From: Pseudomonadota bacterium
GTDB lineage: Bacteria; Pseudomonadota; Alphaproteobacteria; Rhizobiales; Aestuariivirgaceae
DNA: 33,934 bases
Assembly (NCBI GenBank): GCA_016522385.1
Contig: JAEKFU010000002.1
Coordinates: 1-33,934 of the forward strand
Direction: 5' to 3'
Shown: positions 8,298-16,848 of the stretch, piece by piece
How the letters are laid out: each line of letters begins with the position of its first letter
How positions within the stretch are numbered: the stretch's first letter is position 1
The notes under the pieces: generated by a model
The model's database searches: none
Told to the model about the DNA's origin: nothing
What the model saw: the letters and a program-made list of their open reading frames with translations, nothing else
Translations under genes and position numbers: made by a program

Positions 8298-10736
8298 GTG
8301 AACCAGCCCGGACCTGAAAAAGCCGCCGCCATCGCAGCAACCTCGGAATCAGAATTGTTTCCTAGCTCGCCAGGTCATGATGCCCCACCTGTCCAATCAC
8401 CTGCGTCGTCGGTGAATGCCATCGCCAAGGCTCGTGATTTAGAGGAGTTGGAGCGTATCCGTCGCGCGGTACTAGCTGTTGGCGACGCCGCCTATCACTG
8501 GGACATTACGACCGACAAGATGGTTTGGAGCAGCAACGTCTCGGATGTGATCCCGACGACGGACCCGATGCAAATCAAGACAGGCCGCAGTTACGCCGAT
8601 TTGCTCGATGCCAGCAATCTCACCAGTCGTTATGACACTGTCATGCGCTCAGCACCACGGGATCCTGGCGACGGCGTACCGTTTTCCATCGAATATCTTA
8701 TCCATCCAACGAGCCATGTCGGACAGCAATCCTTATGGATCGAGGACTGTGGTCGATGGTATTGCGGTCAGGATGGGAAACCAGCCGAAGTTTTCGGCAT
8801 CGTTCGCCAGATTGATGACCGTCATGAGCGGGATCAGCAGCTGCAATTCATGGGTAATTGCGATCCGTTGACCGGCATGATGAATCGCGGCCGCCTGTCC
8901 GAGGCTCTTGCTGAGACAATGGCCAAGGCCGAGGATGAAAACACCAGCTGTGCATTTCTGATCGTTGTTATCAACAATCTCGCCGTCGTCAACGATGCCT
9001 ACGGCTTTGATATTGCCGATGAAGTAATCGTCTCGGTCGGTCACCGATTGAAACGTGTGGTGCGCACCGGTGACATGATTGGGCGATACTCCGGCGCCAA
9101 ATTCGGTGTCATTCTGAGCGATTGCACCGAAGGGGAAGTCAAGATAGCCGCTGAGCGATTTCTGAGCGTGGCCCGCGACAACGTGTTCGAAACCGAGCGT
9201 GGGCCGGTCTGGGCAATGTTGTCCATCGGCGGCATCGTGTTGCCGAAGTTTGCCGGTGATGCGAACGCCGCCATGGCCAATGCCGAAGAAGCGCTCGCTG
9301 AGGCAAAGCGTCAGCCTTCAGACGCCTATGTTCCATACCGCCCTTCGGCAGAACGGATTTCTGTCCGAAGTCTTAACGCACGTTGCGCGGCCGAGATTGT
9401 TTCCAGCCTAAAGAACAACCGCTTCACGCTGGCCTATCAGCCGATCGTCGATGCACGCACTGGCGAGATTGCCATGCACGAAGCACTTTTGCGCATGCGG
9501 TGTGAAGACGGTGACACCGTCGCAGCCCACCACCTGATCCCGATCGCAGAAAAGCTTGGCCTCGTACGCATGATCGACAGAGCCGTTGCCCGGTTGGCCG
9601 TCGACACCCTTGCGCTCAATCCTGAATTGTCGATATCGGTGAACATCTCCGGCATAACGGCAACGGATCGACGTTGGTTCAGCCAGTTGACCGCGATTCT
9701 GTCCGAAACACCTGGGATAAGCGATCGTATTGTCGTAGAGATCACCGAGTCGGTCGCCTTGCAGGATCTCGGTGAGACAATCCGGTTCACCAGGGAATTG
9801 CGCCAATTGGGGTGCCGCGTTGCCATCGACGATTTTGGTGCCGGTTACACCTCGTTCAAGAATCTCAGAGAATTGGACATTGACATCGTCAAGATAGACG
9901 GTTCGTTCTGCGAGCACCTGACACAGAACCGCGACAATCAGTATTTTGTCCGTTCGTTGATTGACCTAGCTAAGAAGTTCGAACTTCAGACAGTTGCTGA
10001 GTGGGTTCGGTCAGAAGAAGACGCCGACTTGCTGCGCTCCTGGGGTATCGACTACATGCAGGGCAACCTGTTTGGAGAAGTCGTGACCGACGTTACCTGG
10101 GAGCTGCCTGAGCGCGATGGCGCAGACAATGAGCCTGAACAGGTCGAGGCATTCGACGCCTCATTGATTTCCGCTGCCCTGCAGGAGCAACAAGACAATG
10201 CCGCCAATCCGCCTGCACCGCAACAGGATTGGCCTGAAGATGCGGAACAACCTTTCGATTCCAGCTGGAATGAACCGCAGACAACCCCCGAAAACGCTGA
10301 GTCCTCCGAACCCAACACAGACGCCACGAAATCGGACCGGTCGCCACTGTGGTCTGGGCCGCAAAGCGAGCCCGCGCCTGAAGCACTCGTCATTTTGCCC
10401 ACCATGAACACGCTAGACGAAGCTCAGACAGAGGAGACTCTTACCGAGCCACAAGGTAATACATCGCACAAGGCCGAAGAACCCATTGACTCAACCAATC
10501 CGACAAAGGCCGAAGCGGGCGAGACAACTACAAATGACGGCGCCGATGCCGTCGGCATGACCGATCAAACCGGAAGTGCTGACGACTTCGAACCGATCGA
10601 CATCAAACTCAACCTATCTTTGCTGCAAACCGCGAAATCCGGATTGGATGCAACTTTCGGCCCCCCAGCCAAGGAGAGTTCCGATAAGCATCCTGACCTT
10701 GCCTCCGCAATTACCGAGACCTTCGGCGAAAACTAG
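8298..10736 (+). CDS. PAS/GGDEF/EAL protein, probable c-di-GMP phosphodiesterase with acidic tail
   Basis: The protein is 812 residues from the GTG at 8298, which follows GGAGG by four bases. A TTG at 8238 would add 20 residues of atypical composition. A PAS-like sensor domain (about 60-175) precedes a GGDEF domain (about 180-345). The GGDEF signature is degenerate, reading SGAKF (265-269), so cyclase activity is unlikely. The EAL domain (about 370-595) looks active: EALLR (395-399), VNIS, EITES, DDFGAGYTSF (511-520), VKIDG (K532), TVAEWV (E568) and MQGNLF keep the metal-binding and catalytic residues. From about 605 to the end the chain is low-complexity and rich in Glu, Asp, Pro, Gln and Thr, probably disordered. 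No membrane segment is visible, so it should be cytosolic. The likely role is c-di-GMP breakdown, with the GGDEF domain perhaps acting as a GTP-binding regulator. Confidence 0.9.
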   Translation: MNQPGPEKAAAIAATSESELFPSSPGHDAPPVQSPASSVNAIAKARDLEELERIRRAVLAVGDAAYHWDITTDKMVWSSNVSDVIPTTDPMQIKTGRSYADLLDASNLTSRYDTVMRSAPRDPGDGVPFSIEYLIHPTSHVGQQSLWIEDCGRWYCGQDGKPAEVFGIVRQIDDRHERDQQLQFMGNCDPLTGMMNRGRLSEALAETMAKAEDENTSCAFLIVVINNLAVVNDAYGFDIADEVIVSVGHRLKRVVRTGDMIGRYSGAKFGVILSDCTEGEVKIAAERFLSVARDNVFETERGPVWAMLSIGGIVLPKFAGDANAAMANAEEALAEAKRQPSDAYVPYRPSAERISVRSLNARCAAEIVSSLKNNRFTLAYQPIVDARTGEIAMHEALLRMRCEDGDTVAAHHLIPIAEKLGLVRMIDRAVARLAVDTLALNPELSISVNISGITATDRRWFSQLTAILSETPGISDRIVVEITESVALQDLGETIRFTRELRQLGCRVAIDDFGAGYTSFKNLRELDIDIVKIDGSFCEHLTQNRDNQYFVRSLIDLAKKFELQTVAEWVRSEEDADLLRSWGIDYMQGNLFGEVVTDVTWELPERDGADNEPEQVEAFDASLISAALQEQQDNAANPPAPQQDWPEDAEQPFDSSWNEPQTTPENAESSEPNTDATKSDRSPLWSGPQSEPAPEALVILPTMNTLDEAQTEETLTEPQGNTSHKAEEPIDSTNPTKAEAGETTTNDGADAVGMTDQTGSADDFEPIDIKLNLSLLQTAKSGLDATFGPPAKESSDKHPDLASAITETFGEN

Positions 10737-10759
10737 TCGTCCGGGATCTGAAAGACCAA

Positions 10760-11383
10760 TTAGTCCTTCTTGCTTGCCAGCGTTTCGAGTTGTTTTTGAA
10801 GTGCGCTCATTTGCTCGCGCAGAGCGCTAAGTTCGTCCGGTTGCGTTTCGTCCTGTGCCTGGTCTGCATTTTCGGCCTTGCCCGTGGACTCATCCCTACG
10901 AAGCCCTTCTGTTTTCTCACCGACGCCCGCAAACGGATTGAACATTTGCATTGCCTGCTGAAACATGGCCATGTTCCGCTTTGCAAGTTCTTCCATATTC
11001 CTGAACGGTTCGCCGCCCAGTTCAAGCAGTTGCTGACGAAACCGTTCCTGTTCCTGGGCCAGGGACTCCAACGAGAACTCTAGATAACTAGGCACAAAGG
11101 CCTGCATATTGTCGCCATAGAATCGGATCAGCTGGCGCAGGAAGTTGATAGGTAACAGATTTTGCCCTTTGCCTTCTTCTTCGAAGATAATCTGGGTTAG
11201 GACCGTTCGGGTGATATCTTCACCTGACTTAGCGTCAAAAACGACAAAGTCATCGCCGTCCTTTACCATCTGCGCCAGATCATCCAAAGTCACGTATGCA
11301 CTGGTCGCAGTGTTGTAGAGGCGCCTGTTGGCATATTTTTTTATGATGATCGGATCAGACTTCGCAGTATCTTGCGTGTTCAA
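10760..11383 (-). CDS. phaR: Polyhydroxyalkanoate synthesis repressor PhaR
   Basis: The 207-residue protein carries the highly conserved PhaR DNA-binding domain near its start (IIIKKYANRRLYNTATSAYV, 12-31). A second conserved region follows (about 60-110), containing LLPINFLRQLIRFYGDNMQ. The C-terminus is glutamine- and glutamate-rich and predicted coiled. In related bacteria PhaR binds both PHA granules and promoter DNA and represses phasin genes and its own gene. The first codon is TTG at 11383, preceded by AGGGAGC at good spacing; no ATG lies nearby in frame. It is divergent from phaA, and the shared 302-base region has TGCA-rich inverted repeats suited to autoregulation. It ends 23 bases from the convergent GGDEF/EAL gene. 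Confidence 0.94.
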   Translation of the reverse strand: MNTQDTAKSDPIIIKKYANRRLYNTATSAYVTLDDLAQMVKDGDDFVVFDAKSGEDITRTVLTQIIFEEEGKGQNLLPINFLRQLIRFYGDNMQAFVPSYLEFSLESLAQEQERFRQQLLELGGEPFRNMEELAKRNMAMFQQAMQMFNPFAGVGEKTEGLRRDESTGKAENADQAQDETQPDELSALREQMSALQKQLETLASKKD

Positions 11384-11471
11384 AATGTTCGCTCCCTAAT
11401 ACCAACGGTATCGAGTCCTGACGCATTTGTTATTAACGCCTATCTTTGACATTCATTTCTGCGGGCTGCAG

Positions 11472-11490
11472 TGCACAATTGCAAGTGCAA
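11472..11490. promoter_or_regulatory. Candidate PhaR operator 1
   Basis: The stretch contains TGCACAA (11472-11478) followed by the inverted repeat TTGCA-AG-TGCAA (11479-11490). It lies about 90 bases upstream of the phaR start. PhaR proteins of related bacteria are known to bind TGC-rich sequences, so an autoregulatory site is plausible but inferred. Confidence 0.4.
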
Positions 11491-11577
11491 AACGATCTGA
11501 AACCTCTAATGAAACACGTGAAAACCAACTCCCAGGTTTACATTGAGCTTCCAATTGCCGCACTGCACACCCAAGAA

Positions 11578-11592
11578 TTGTGCATTGCACAA
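11578..11592. promoter_or_regulatory. Candidate PhaR operator 2
   Basis: TTGTGCA-T-TGCACAA is a perfect 7-bp inverted repeat with a single central base. It lies about 95 bases upstream of the phaA start. It shares the TGCACAA half-site with the sequence at 11472-11478, which points to one protein binding both. PhaR is the obvious candidate from position. Confidence 0.45.
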
Positions 11593-11685
11593 GTCACTGT
11601 AACGTCATAAATGATGGCCACCGCCGCCGTTTGGTGGTTTAGTGCCATATCCAAGCCAATGAGACGTTTAAGGGAGGTCCAGCAC

Positions 11686-12873
11686 ATGGCCAACACGGAT
11701 AATTCCATTGTCATTGTTTCCGCAGCCCGCACACCTGTAGGCTCGTTCAACGGTGCACTAAGCGGTCTTGCCGCTTCCGAACTGGGCGCCGTCGCCATCA
11801 AGGCGGCGATGGAGCGCGCAAACGTTGAACCATCTGATGTTCAAGAAGTCATCATGGGACAGATTCTCACCGCCGCACAAGGCCAGAACCCGGCTCGCCA
11901 GGCCTCTGTGAACGCTGGAATTCCTGTCGAGGCGCCCGCCTGGGGCATGAACCAGCTGTGCGGTTCCGGGCTGCGCGCCGTAGCATTGGGAGCCCAGCAG
12001 ATTGCTGATGGTTCCGCAGATGTCGTAATCGCTGGCGGCCAGGAATCGATGAGCCAGGCGCCGCATTGCCAGCATTTGCGCAATGGCGTCAAGATGGGCG
12101 ACTACAAGATGGTCGACTCCATGATCAAGGATGGTCTTTGGGATGCCTTCAATGGCTATCACATGGGCACAACGGCTGAGAATGTCGCCAAACAATGGCA
12201 AATCACGCGCGAAGCTCAAGATGCCTTTGCCGTGGCTTCACAGAACAAGGCCGAAGCCGCCCAGAAGGATGGAAAGTTCAAGGACGAAATCGCCCCGGTG
12301 ACCATTTCCACCCGCAAGGGCGACATCGTTGTTGAAGATGATGAGTATATCAAACATGGTGTAACGCTGGACAGCGTTCAGAAATTGCGCCCGGCCTTCG
12401 ATAAGGAAGGTACGGTAACCGCCGCCAACGCATCCGGCATCAATGACGGCGCCGCAGCAGTGGTTCTGATGTCGCAGGAAGAAGCGGCAAAACGCGGCGC
12501 CGAGCCGCTCGCCCGCATCGTTTCTTGGGCATCGGTCGGTCTCGACCCGGCGATTATGGGTGTCGGCCCAATTGCGGCTTCACGCAAGGCAATGGAGAAG
12601 GCCGGCTGGTCCCACGAAGATCTCGACCTAGTGGAAGCCAACGAAGCTTTTGCCGCGCAAGCTTGCGCCGTAAACAAAGACCTCGGTTGGAATACTGAAA
12701 AAGTCAACGTCAATGGCGGCGCGATTGCCATTGGCCATCCGATCGGCGCGTCTGGTGCCCGCGTACTCACGACCCTGTTGTATGAGATGAAACGGCGTGA
12801 CGCCAAGAAGGGTCTGGCAACCTTATGTATTGGCGGCGGCATGGGTGTTGCGATGTGTGTCGAGCGCGACTGA
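11686..12873 (+). CDS. phaA: Acetyl-CoA acetyltransferase (beta-ketothiolase)
   Basis: The 395-residue cytosolic thiolase condenses two acetyl-CoA into acetoacetyl-CoA, the first step of poly-3-hydroxybutyrate synthesis. The nucleophilic cysteine is C92 in [12 protein letters not shown]351 lies in [10 protein letters not shown] and the second catalytic cysteine C381 in TLCIGGGMG, matching the biosynthetic thiolase spacing. The ATG at 11686 has AGGGAGG upstream; codons before it (frame open from 11611) are not thiolase-like. It is followed by phaB after 88 bases in the same direction, so the two are probably one operon. No PHA synthase gene is in the window. Confidence 0.95.
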   Translation: MANTDNSIVIVSAARTPVGSFNGALSGLAASELGAVAIKAAMERANVEPSDVQEVIMGQILTAAQGQNPARQASVNAGIPVEAPAWGMNQLCGSGLRAVALGAQQIADGSADVVIAGGQESMSQAPHCQHLRNGVKMGDYKMVDSMIKDGLWDAFNGYHMGTTAENVAKQWQITREAQDAFAVASQNKAEAAQKDGKFKDEIAPVTISTRKGDIVVEDDEYIKHGVTLDSVQKLRPAFDKEGTVTAANASGINDGAAAVVLMSQEEAAKRGAEPLARIVSWASVGLDPAIMGVGPIAASRKAMEKAGWSHEDLDLVEANEAFAAQACAVNKDLGWNTEKVNVNGGAIAIGHPIGASGARVLTTLLYEMKRRDAKKGLATLCIGGGMGVAMCVERD

Positions 12874-12961
12874 ACCTGAAGTCTGGTCTGAAACAGAACA
12901 TGCCGGGCGCTGCGCGCGACGCAGTGCTTCGGCCTATTTTTGACAAGGGAGGAATAGGAAA

Positions 12962-13687
12962 ATGGCAAGAGTAGCCCTCGTAACAGGTGGCTCACGCGGC
13001 ATCGGCGCAGCAATCAGCACCGCATTGCATCAAGCTGGATATTCGGTTGCAGCCAACTACGCCGGCAACGACGAAGCGGCCGCCAAATTTAAGGACCAGA
13101 CAGGCATTCCCGTATACAAGTGGAGTGTCGCGGACTTTGAGAGTTGCGAAGCTGGCATTAAACAGGTCGAAGCCGACCTCGGTGCCATCGATATTCTGGT
13201 CAACAATGCCGGCATCACCCGTGACGGCATGTTCCACAAGATGTCGCTCGATCAGTGGAAAGCGGTCATCGACACCAACCTGAACGGCCTGTTCAACATG
13301 ACACGCCCTTTGTGGGAGGGCATGCGTGAACGCAATTTTGGCCGGATCATCAATATTTCCTCAATCAACGGCCAGAAAGGCCAGATGGGGCAAGCGAACT
13401 ATTCCGCCGCCAAAGCCGGTGACATCGGTTTCACCAAGGCACTGGCTCAGGAAGGCGCCCGCAAGGGAATAACCGTAAATGCAATCTGTCCGGGCTATAT
13501 CGGCACCGAGATGGTACGCGCTGTGCCAGAGGAAGTCCTCAACAAGTCGATCCTGCCCTACATCCCGGTCAACCGGCTTGGTGAACCTGAAGAAATCGCA
13601 CGCTGCGTTGTCTTCCTTGCATCAGACGATTCAGGCTTTATCACCGGCTCGACCCTGAGCGCCAATGGTGGTCAATACATGATCTGA
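12962..13687 (+). CDS. phaB: Acetoacetyl-CoA reductase (NADPH)
   Basis: The 241-residue short-chain dehydrogenase reduces acetoacetyl-CoA to (R)-3-hydroxybutyryl-CoA, the monomer for PHB. The Rossmann motif TGGSRGIG is at 8-15, NNAG at 81-84, and the catalytic residues are S134, Y147 and K151 in NISSINGQ and NYSAAKAG. The stretch SSINGQKGQMGQANYSAAKAG is close to the PhaB signature rather than that of FabG. It lies 88 bases after phaA with its own strong ribosome site (GGGAGG), which supports an operon with phaA. Confidence 0.93.
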   Translation: MARVALVTGGSRGIGAAISTALHQAGYSVAANYAGNDEAAAKFKDQTGIPVYKWSVADFESCEAGIKQVEADLGAIDILVNNAGITRDGMFHKMSLDQWKAVIDTNLNGLFNMTRPLWEGMRERNFGRIINISSINGQKGQMGQANYSAAKAGDIGFTKALAQEGARKGITVNAICPGYIGTEMVRAVPEEVLNKSILPYIPVNRLGEPEEIARCVVFLASDDSGFITGSTLSANGGQYMI

Positions 13688-13831
13688 CGATGGCTCGGAC
13701 GCTCGTGAAGCGGCGGCCCCCGTGCTCTCGCCAACTTGCTGTGATTAGGACAAATTTGCCGCGTATCGTCGCCATGTCAGCTGGAGTTCAATTAGCGCTT
13801 TGCTGGCATACATTTTAGGTGGGAGGCGAGC

Positions 13832-14071
13832 ATGAAGAGATTTGTGATAACCAGCGCTGCAATTATCGCATTGGGCACCAGCGCGTTTGCCGGGTCTTGC
13901 CCGGGACTGATGACCAAGATCGATGAGGCTCTGAAGACTGCAGAACTCACTGAGGCCGACAAGGCCAAGGTCATGGATCTGCGCAAAAAGGGCGAAGAGC
14001 AGCACAATGCCGGCCAGCACAGTGAGTCTGTTGCCACACTCAACGAGGCATTAAAAACACTCGGCATGTAA
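13832..14071 (+). CDS. Small secreted protein of unknown function
   Basis: The 79-residue protein has a clear signal peptide (MKRFVITSAAIIALGTSAFA) with likely cleavage after residue 20. This leaves a mature chain of about 59 residues beginning GSCPGLMTKIDEAL. The mature part is charged and helical with a single cysteine and a motif LRKKGEEQHNAGQHSESVATL, which recalls one TPR-like helical hairpin. It is probably periplasmic. The ATG has GGGAGG upstream. Similar small proteins occur in many Hyphomicrobiales, but I know of no assigned function. It follows phaB after 144 bases and precedes a cation exchanger gene; neither neighbour explains it. Confidence 0.8.
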   Translation: MKRFVITSAAIIALGTSAFAGSCPGLMTKIDEALKTAELTEADKAKVMDLRKKGEEQHNAGQHSESVATLNEALKTLGM

Positions 14072-14109
14072 AATTCGCATGCAGCGACGGAATTTGATGC
14101 TTCTATGCC

Positions 14110-14130
14110 CCTGTTAAGCCTTTTAACAGG
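14110..14130. terminator. Hairpin between the small secreted protein and the exchanger gene
   Basis: CCTGTTAA and TTAACAGG are perfect inverted copies around a 5-base loop (GCCTT). The hairpin begins 39 bases after the small gene's stop. No T-tract follows, so it may be a weak terminator or an RNA-stabilising stem. Confidence 0.35.
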
Positions 14131-14183
14131 CAGGTCGTGCTACCAGATAAATCTCCACAGATAGGTTTGTTGGAGGTTGGACG

Positions 14184-15128
14184 GTGTACCTGTCGCTGAT
14201 TGGCGGTTTCGTGCTGTTGTTGCTCGGCGGTGAGTTTCTCGTTCGCGGCGCCGCCGGCCTTGCCGAACGACTGGGAATCTCGCCACTGGTTATCGGCATT
14301 GTTGTCGTTGGGTTCGGGACTTCTGCACCGGAACTTGTAACGTCCGTGCAAGCCGCTTTAAACGGCGCTCCCGGCTTGGCGATCGGCAATATTGTCGGCT
14401 CAAATATTGCCAATATCCTTTTGATCCTCGGCGCCGGCGCATTGATCTATCCGATGGCGTGCGCTCGTCACTCGTTGCTGCGCGACGGTGGATTGGTGGT
14501 CGGAACTGCGTTTTTATTGGCCGCAGCCGGCCTGGCCGGCGGCCTGACACGCGCTGCTGGAATAGCGTTCATTGCCGGACTTGTTTTTTACATGTGGTTC
14601 CTGATTTCGCGCGAACGCTCAAAGAGCGCGGTGGCAGCCGCGTTGGTGAGCGATACTGATGGACAGCCAAGTGGCGACTGGGCGGCCAATTGGCTATGCG
14701 CGGCTTTCACGACAATCGGTACAATCGGAATTGTTTATGGTGGCAAGCTGCTGGTCGAAGGTGGCATTGAGCTTGCCCGAATATGGCAGGTATCTGAGGA
14801 GATCATCGGCCTGACAATATTGGCCATCGGCACATCTCTGCCCGAGCTGGCAACCACGGTGGTCGCGGCACTCCGTCGCCATCCCGAGATTGCCCTCGGC
14901 AATGTTTTAGGATCAAACGTCTATAACGTGCTCGGCATCGGCGGAGCGACGGCGACGATTTCGCCATTCGCTATTTCGCCGCAGATCATGGGCGCCGATA
15001 TCCCGCTGATGATCGCACTATCGATAGGCATGGTGCTGATCGGTATCTTCCGCAACGGCTTGTCACGCCTGACCGGCGCTGTGTTTCTGGGCGGCTACGG
15101 CACCTATATCCTGACGTTACTTGCCTGA
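14184..15128 (+). CDS. Calcium/sodium antiporter, CaCA family (YrbG-like)
   Basis: The 314-residue inner-membrane protein has about ten hydrophobic segments and the two inverted alpha repeats of the CaCA superfamily. The first repeat has GFGTSAPELVTS (48-59) with GNIVGSNIANI. The second has AIGTSLPELATT with GNVLGSNVYNVLGI. The acidic residues of the two PEL motifs form the cation site. Members exchange Na+ or H+ for Ca2+; the exact ions here are not determined by sequence. The start is GTG at 14184, preceded by TGGAGG with a 7-base spacer. Length is typical. It ends 10 bases before the convergent gloB. Confidence 0.93.
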   Translation: MYLSLIGGFVLLLLGGEFLVRGAAGLAERLGISPLVIGIVVVGFGTSAPELVTSVQAALNGAPGLAIGNIVGSNIANILLILGAGALIYPMACARHSLLRDGGLVVGTAFLLAAAGLAGGLTRAAGIAFIAGLVFYMWFLISRERSKSAVAAALVSDTDGQPSGDWAANWLCAAFTTIGTIGIVYGGKLLVEGGIELARIWQVSEEIIGLTILAIGTSLPELATTVVAALRRHPEIALGNVLGSNVYNVLGIGGATATISPFAISPQIMGADIPLMIALSIGMVLIGIFRNGLSRLTGAVFLGGYGTYILTLLA

Positions 15129-15137
15129 TAGCATCGG

Positions 15138-15908
15138 TCAGAAACTGTCCTTGCGCCGTCTAATTTCAGCAAACACTTCCGCATCGCTCGCCGATTGCAT
15201 TCCCAGATGCCCGCGGATGCCCGCATTATCGGGTCGTAGGAACGGATTGGTTGCCAGTTCGCGTGCAATCGTCGTCGGCACGGTCGCCTGACCACGGGAT
15301 CGCAGGTCGTCGACCTCGCTTGCCCGCGCGAGCAAGTCCTGATTTTGCGGATCGACCGACAGCGCAAACTTCGCATTGCCCTGAGTGTATTCATGGCCGC
15401 TATAGACCACGGTCTCAGGCGGCAGCGCTTTCAGTTTCAACAACGAGTTCCACATTTGATCCATCGTGCCTTCAAACACCCGCCCGCAGCCCAACGTGAA
15501 CAGCGTATCACCAGCAAAGGCCACGTTGTCATCGGCAAAGTAATACGTGATATGCCCGACCGTGTGGCCCGATGTGTCCATGATCTGGGCAACGTGCCCG
15601 GCGAAATCATAGGTGCCACCGTCGTCAACATGGACGTCAATGCCGGGTATGCGCTCAGCGTCTGCCGCATTGCCTACAATCGTGGCACCATACTTCTGTT
15701 TTAGCGCGAGATTAGCACCAGTGTGATCGAAATGGTGATGAGTCACCAGAATGTGGCTCAGCTGCCAGCCCGTTTCGGCCAGAGCCGTTTCGATCGGCGT
15801 CTGCTCCGGTGCATCTATACTGGCCGTCGCACCGCTCGCGCTGTCGTGGATCAAAACGCCGTAATTGTCTGATAAACACTCAAACTGATGAATTTCTAAC
15901 TTGGCCAT
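15138..15908 (-). CDS. gloB: Hydroxyacylglutathione hydrolase (glyoxalase II)
   Basis: The 256-residue metallo-beta-lactamase-fold enzyme hydrolyses S-lactoylglutathione to lactate and glutathione, the second step of methylglyoxal detoxification in the cytosol. The binuclear metal motif THHHFDH (56-62) is complete. Later ligands appear in SGHTVGH, FAGDTLF and YSGHEYTQGN. The C-terminal substrate domain ends in a characteristic arginine-rich EIRRRKDSF. The ATG at 15908 has AAGG upstream. It is divergent from a methyltransferase gene, an arrangement frequent in Hyphomicrobiales. Confidence 0.95.
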   Translation of the reverse strand: MAKLEIHQFECLSDNYGVLIHDSASGATASIDAPEQTPIETALAETGWQLSHILVTHHHFDHTGANLALKQKYGATIVGNAADAERIPGIDVHVDDGGTYDFAGHVAQIMDTSGHTVGHITYYFADDNVAFAGDTLFTLGCGRVFEGTMDQMWNSLLKLKALPPETVVYSGHEYTQGNAKFALSVDPQNQDLLARASEVDDLRSRGQATVPTTIARELATNPFLRPDNAGIRGHLGMQSASDAEVFAEIRRRKDSF

Positions 15909-15976
15909 GGGTTCGCCTTTTGCCTTGGATCATTGAACTTACATGACATAGGCTAGACAATCAGTTCAATCGATTA

Positions 15977-16729
15977 GTGGCTGTGTCACGTATGGACGTC
16001 GTTGATCTCAAGGAATTCTACGCTAGCCCGCTCGGTCAAACCGCCCGGCGGTTGATCAACCATCGCATTCTGATGCGATGGAAAGATTTGGGCGGCACGA
16101 CAATACTCGGCCTCGGCCACGCCGTTCCTTATCTCGAGGCGTGGCGCGATACAGCTGATTGCATCATTGGTTTCATGCCGGCGCGCCAGGGCGTGATGCA
16201 TTGGCCCGCCGGCAAGCCATCTGCGACCGCACTGGTTGATGAAGCCGAACTTCCGATCGCCGACGGCGTAGTGGATCTGGCGGTGGTCGTGCACGGACTC
16301 GAACTGACCGATCATTTGCCGGACATGTTGCGCGACTTGTGGCGGGTGCTCAGCCCGCAGGGCAGGGCACTGTTTGTCGTGCCGAACCGACGAGGCATGT
16401 GGGCAAGGTTTGATTCAACCCCGTTCGGACACGGTCGGCCGTTCTCGCGTCAGCAGCTTGCGCAAATTTTGCGCGATGCTCAGTTTGCGCCATCCGCCTG
16501 GGCACACGCATTGTTTGCGCCACCGTTAAGACGTAGCTTCATTCGCCGCTCGGCACCCGCTTGGGAACGGGCCGGTCTGTGGCTGTCGCCGGCATTCTCC
16601 GGTGTCATCATCGTGGAGGCGATCAAGCAGGTTTATGCCGTATCGCCAAGCAGGCGCTCCCGTGCACTAGTTACTAATCTCAAACCGCGCATCTTGCCGG
16701 TACCAGCATTCGAGTCGCACGAGGAGTAG
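15977..16729 (+). CDS. Class I SAM-dependent methyltransferase of unknown substrate
   Basis: The protein is 250 residues from GTG at 15977, or 245 from the ATG at 15992. The conserved N-terminus MDVVDLKEFYASPLGQTARR fits the ATG as well as the GTG, and neither has a strong ribosome site. The fold is suggested by an N-terminal glycine motif ILGLGHAVPYLEAW in place of the canonical GxGxG, and by the DGVVDLAVVVHGLELTD and LWRVLSPQGRALFVVPNR segments of Methyltransf_11-type enzymes. The SAM-binding glycine motif is weak, so activity is not certain. It is a conserved neighbour of gloB in related genomes, but the substrate is unknown. Confidence 0.82.
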   Translation: MAVSRMDVVDLKEFYASPLGQTARRLINHRILMRWKDLGGTTILGLGHAVPYLEAWRDTADCIIGFMPARQGVMHWPAGKPSATALVDEAELPIADGVVDLAVVVHGLELTDHLPDMLRDLWRVLSPQGRALFVVPNRRGMWARFDSTPFGHGRPFSRQQLAQILRDAQFAPSAWAHALFAPPLRRSFIRRSAPAWERAGLWLSPAFSGVIIVEAIKQVYAVSPSRRSRALVTNLKPRILPVPAFESHEE

Positions 16730-16781
16730 ATCGACACAGATATTCAGGCCCTAGGGTGTGGCAACAACTACAGGCATGAGT

Positions 16782-16810
16782 TTGATTTTCTCTGACAGTC
16801 TCAATATGAC
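16782..16810 (+). promoter_or_regulatory. Candidate promoter of the chorismate mutase-hisC-tyrC operon
   Basis: TTGATT (16782-16787) and TATGAC (16805-16810) are separated by exactly 17 bases. Each matches the housekeeping consensus at four of six positions. The predicted start near 16817 leaves a 30-base leader containing AAGGA before the chorismate mutase ATG. Confidence 0.4.
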
Positions 16811-16848
16811 TACACCGGCAACCAATATCGACCGACAAGGATCGAACA

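Larger units (their letters stand above)
11384..11685. other. Divergent phaR-phaA control region
   Basis: This 302-base stretch must hold the promoters of both phaR and phaA. It is unusually rich in TGCA and TTGCA words, clustered at 11472-11490 and 11578-11592. No gene is visible in it. A short in-frame extension of phaA (from 11611) lacks a ribosome site and is not believed. Confidence 0.6.
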
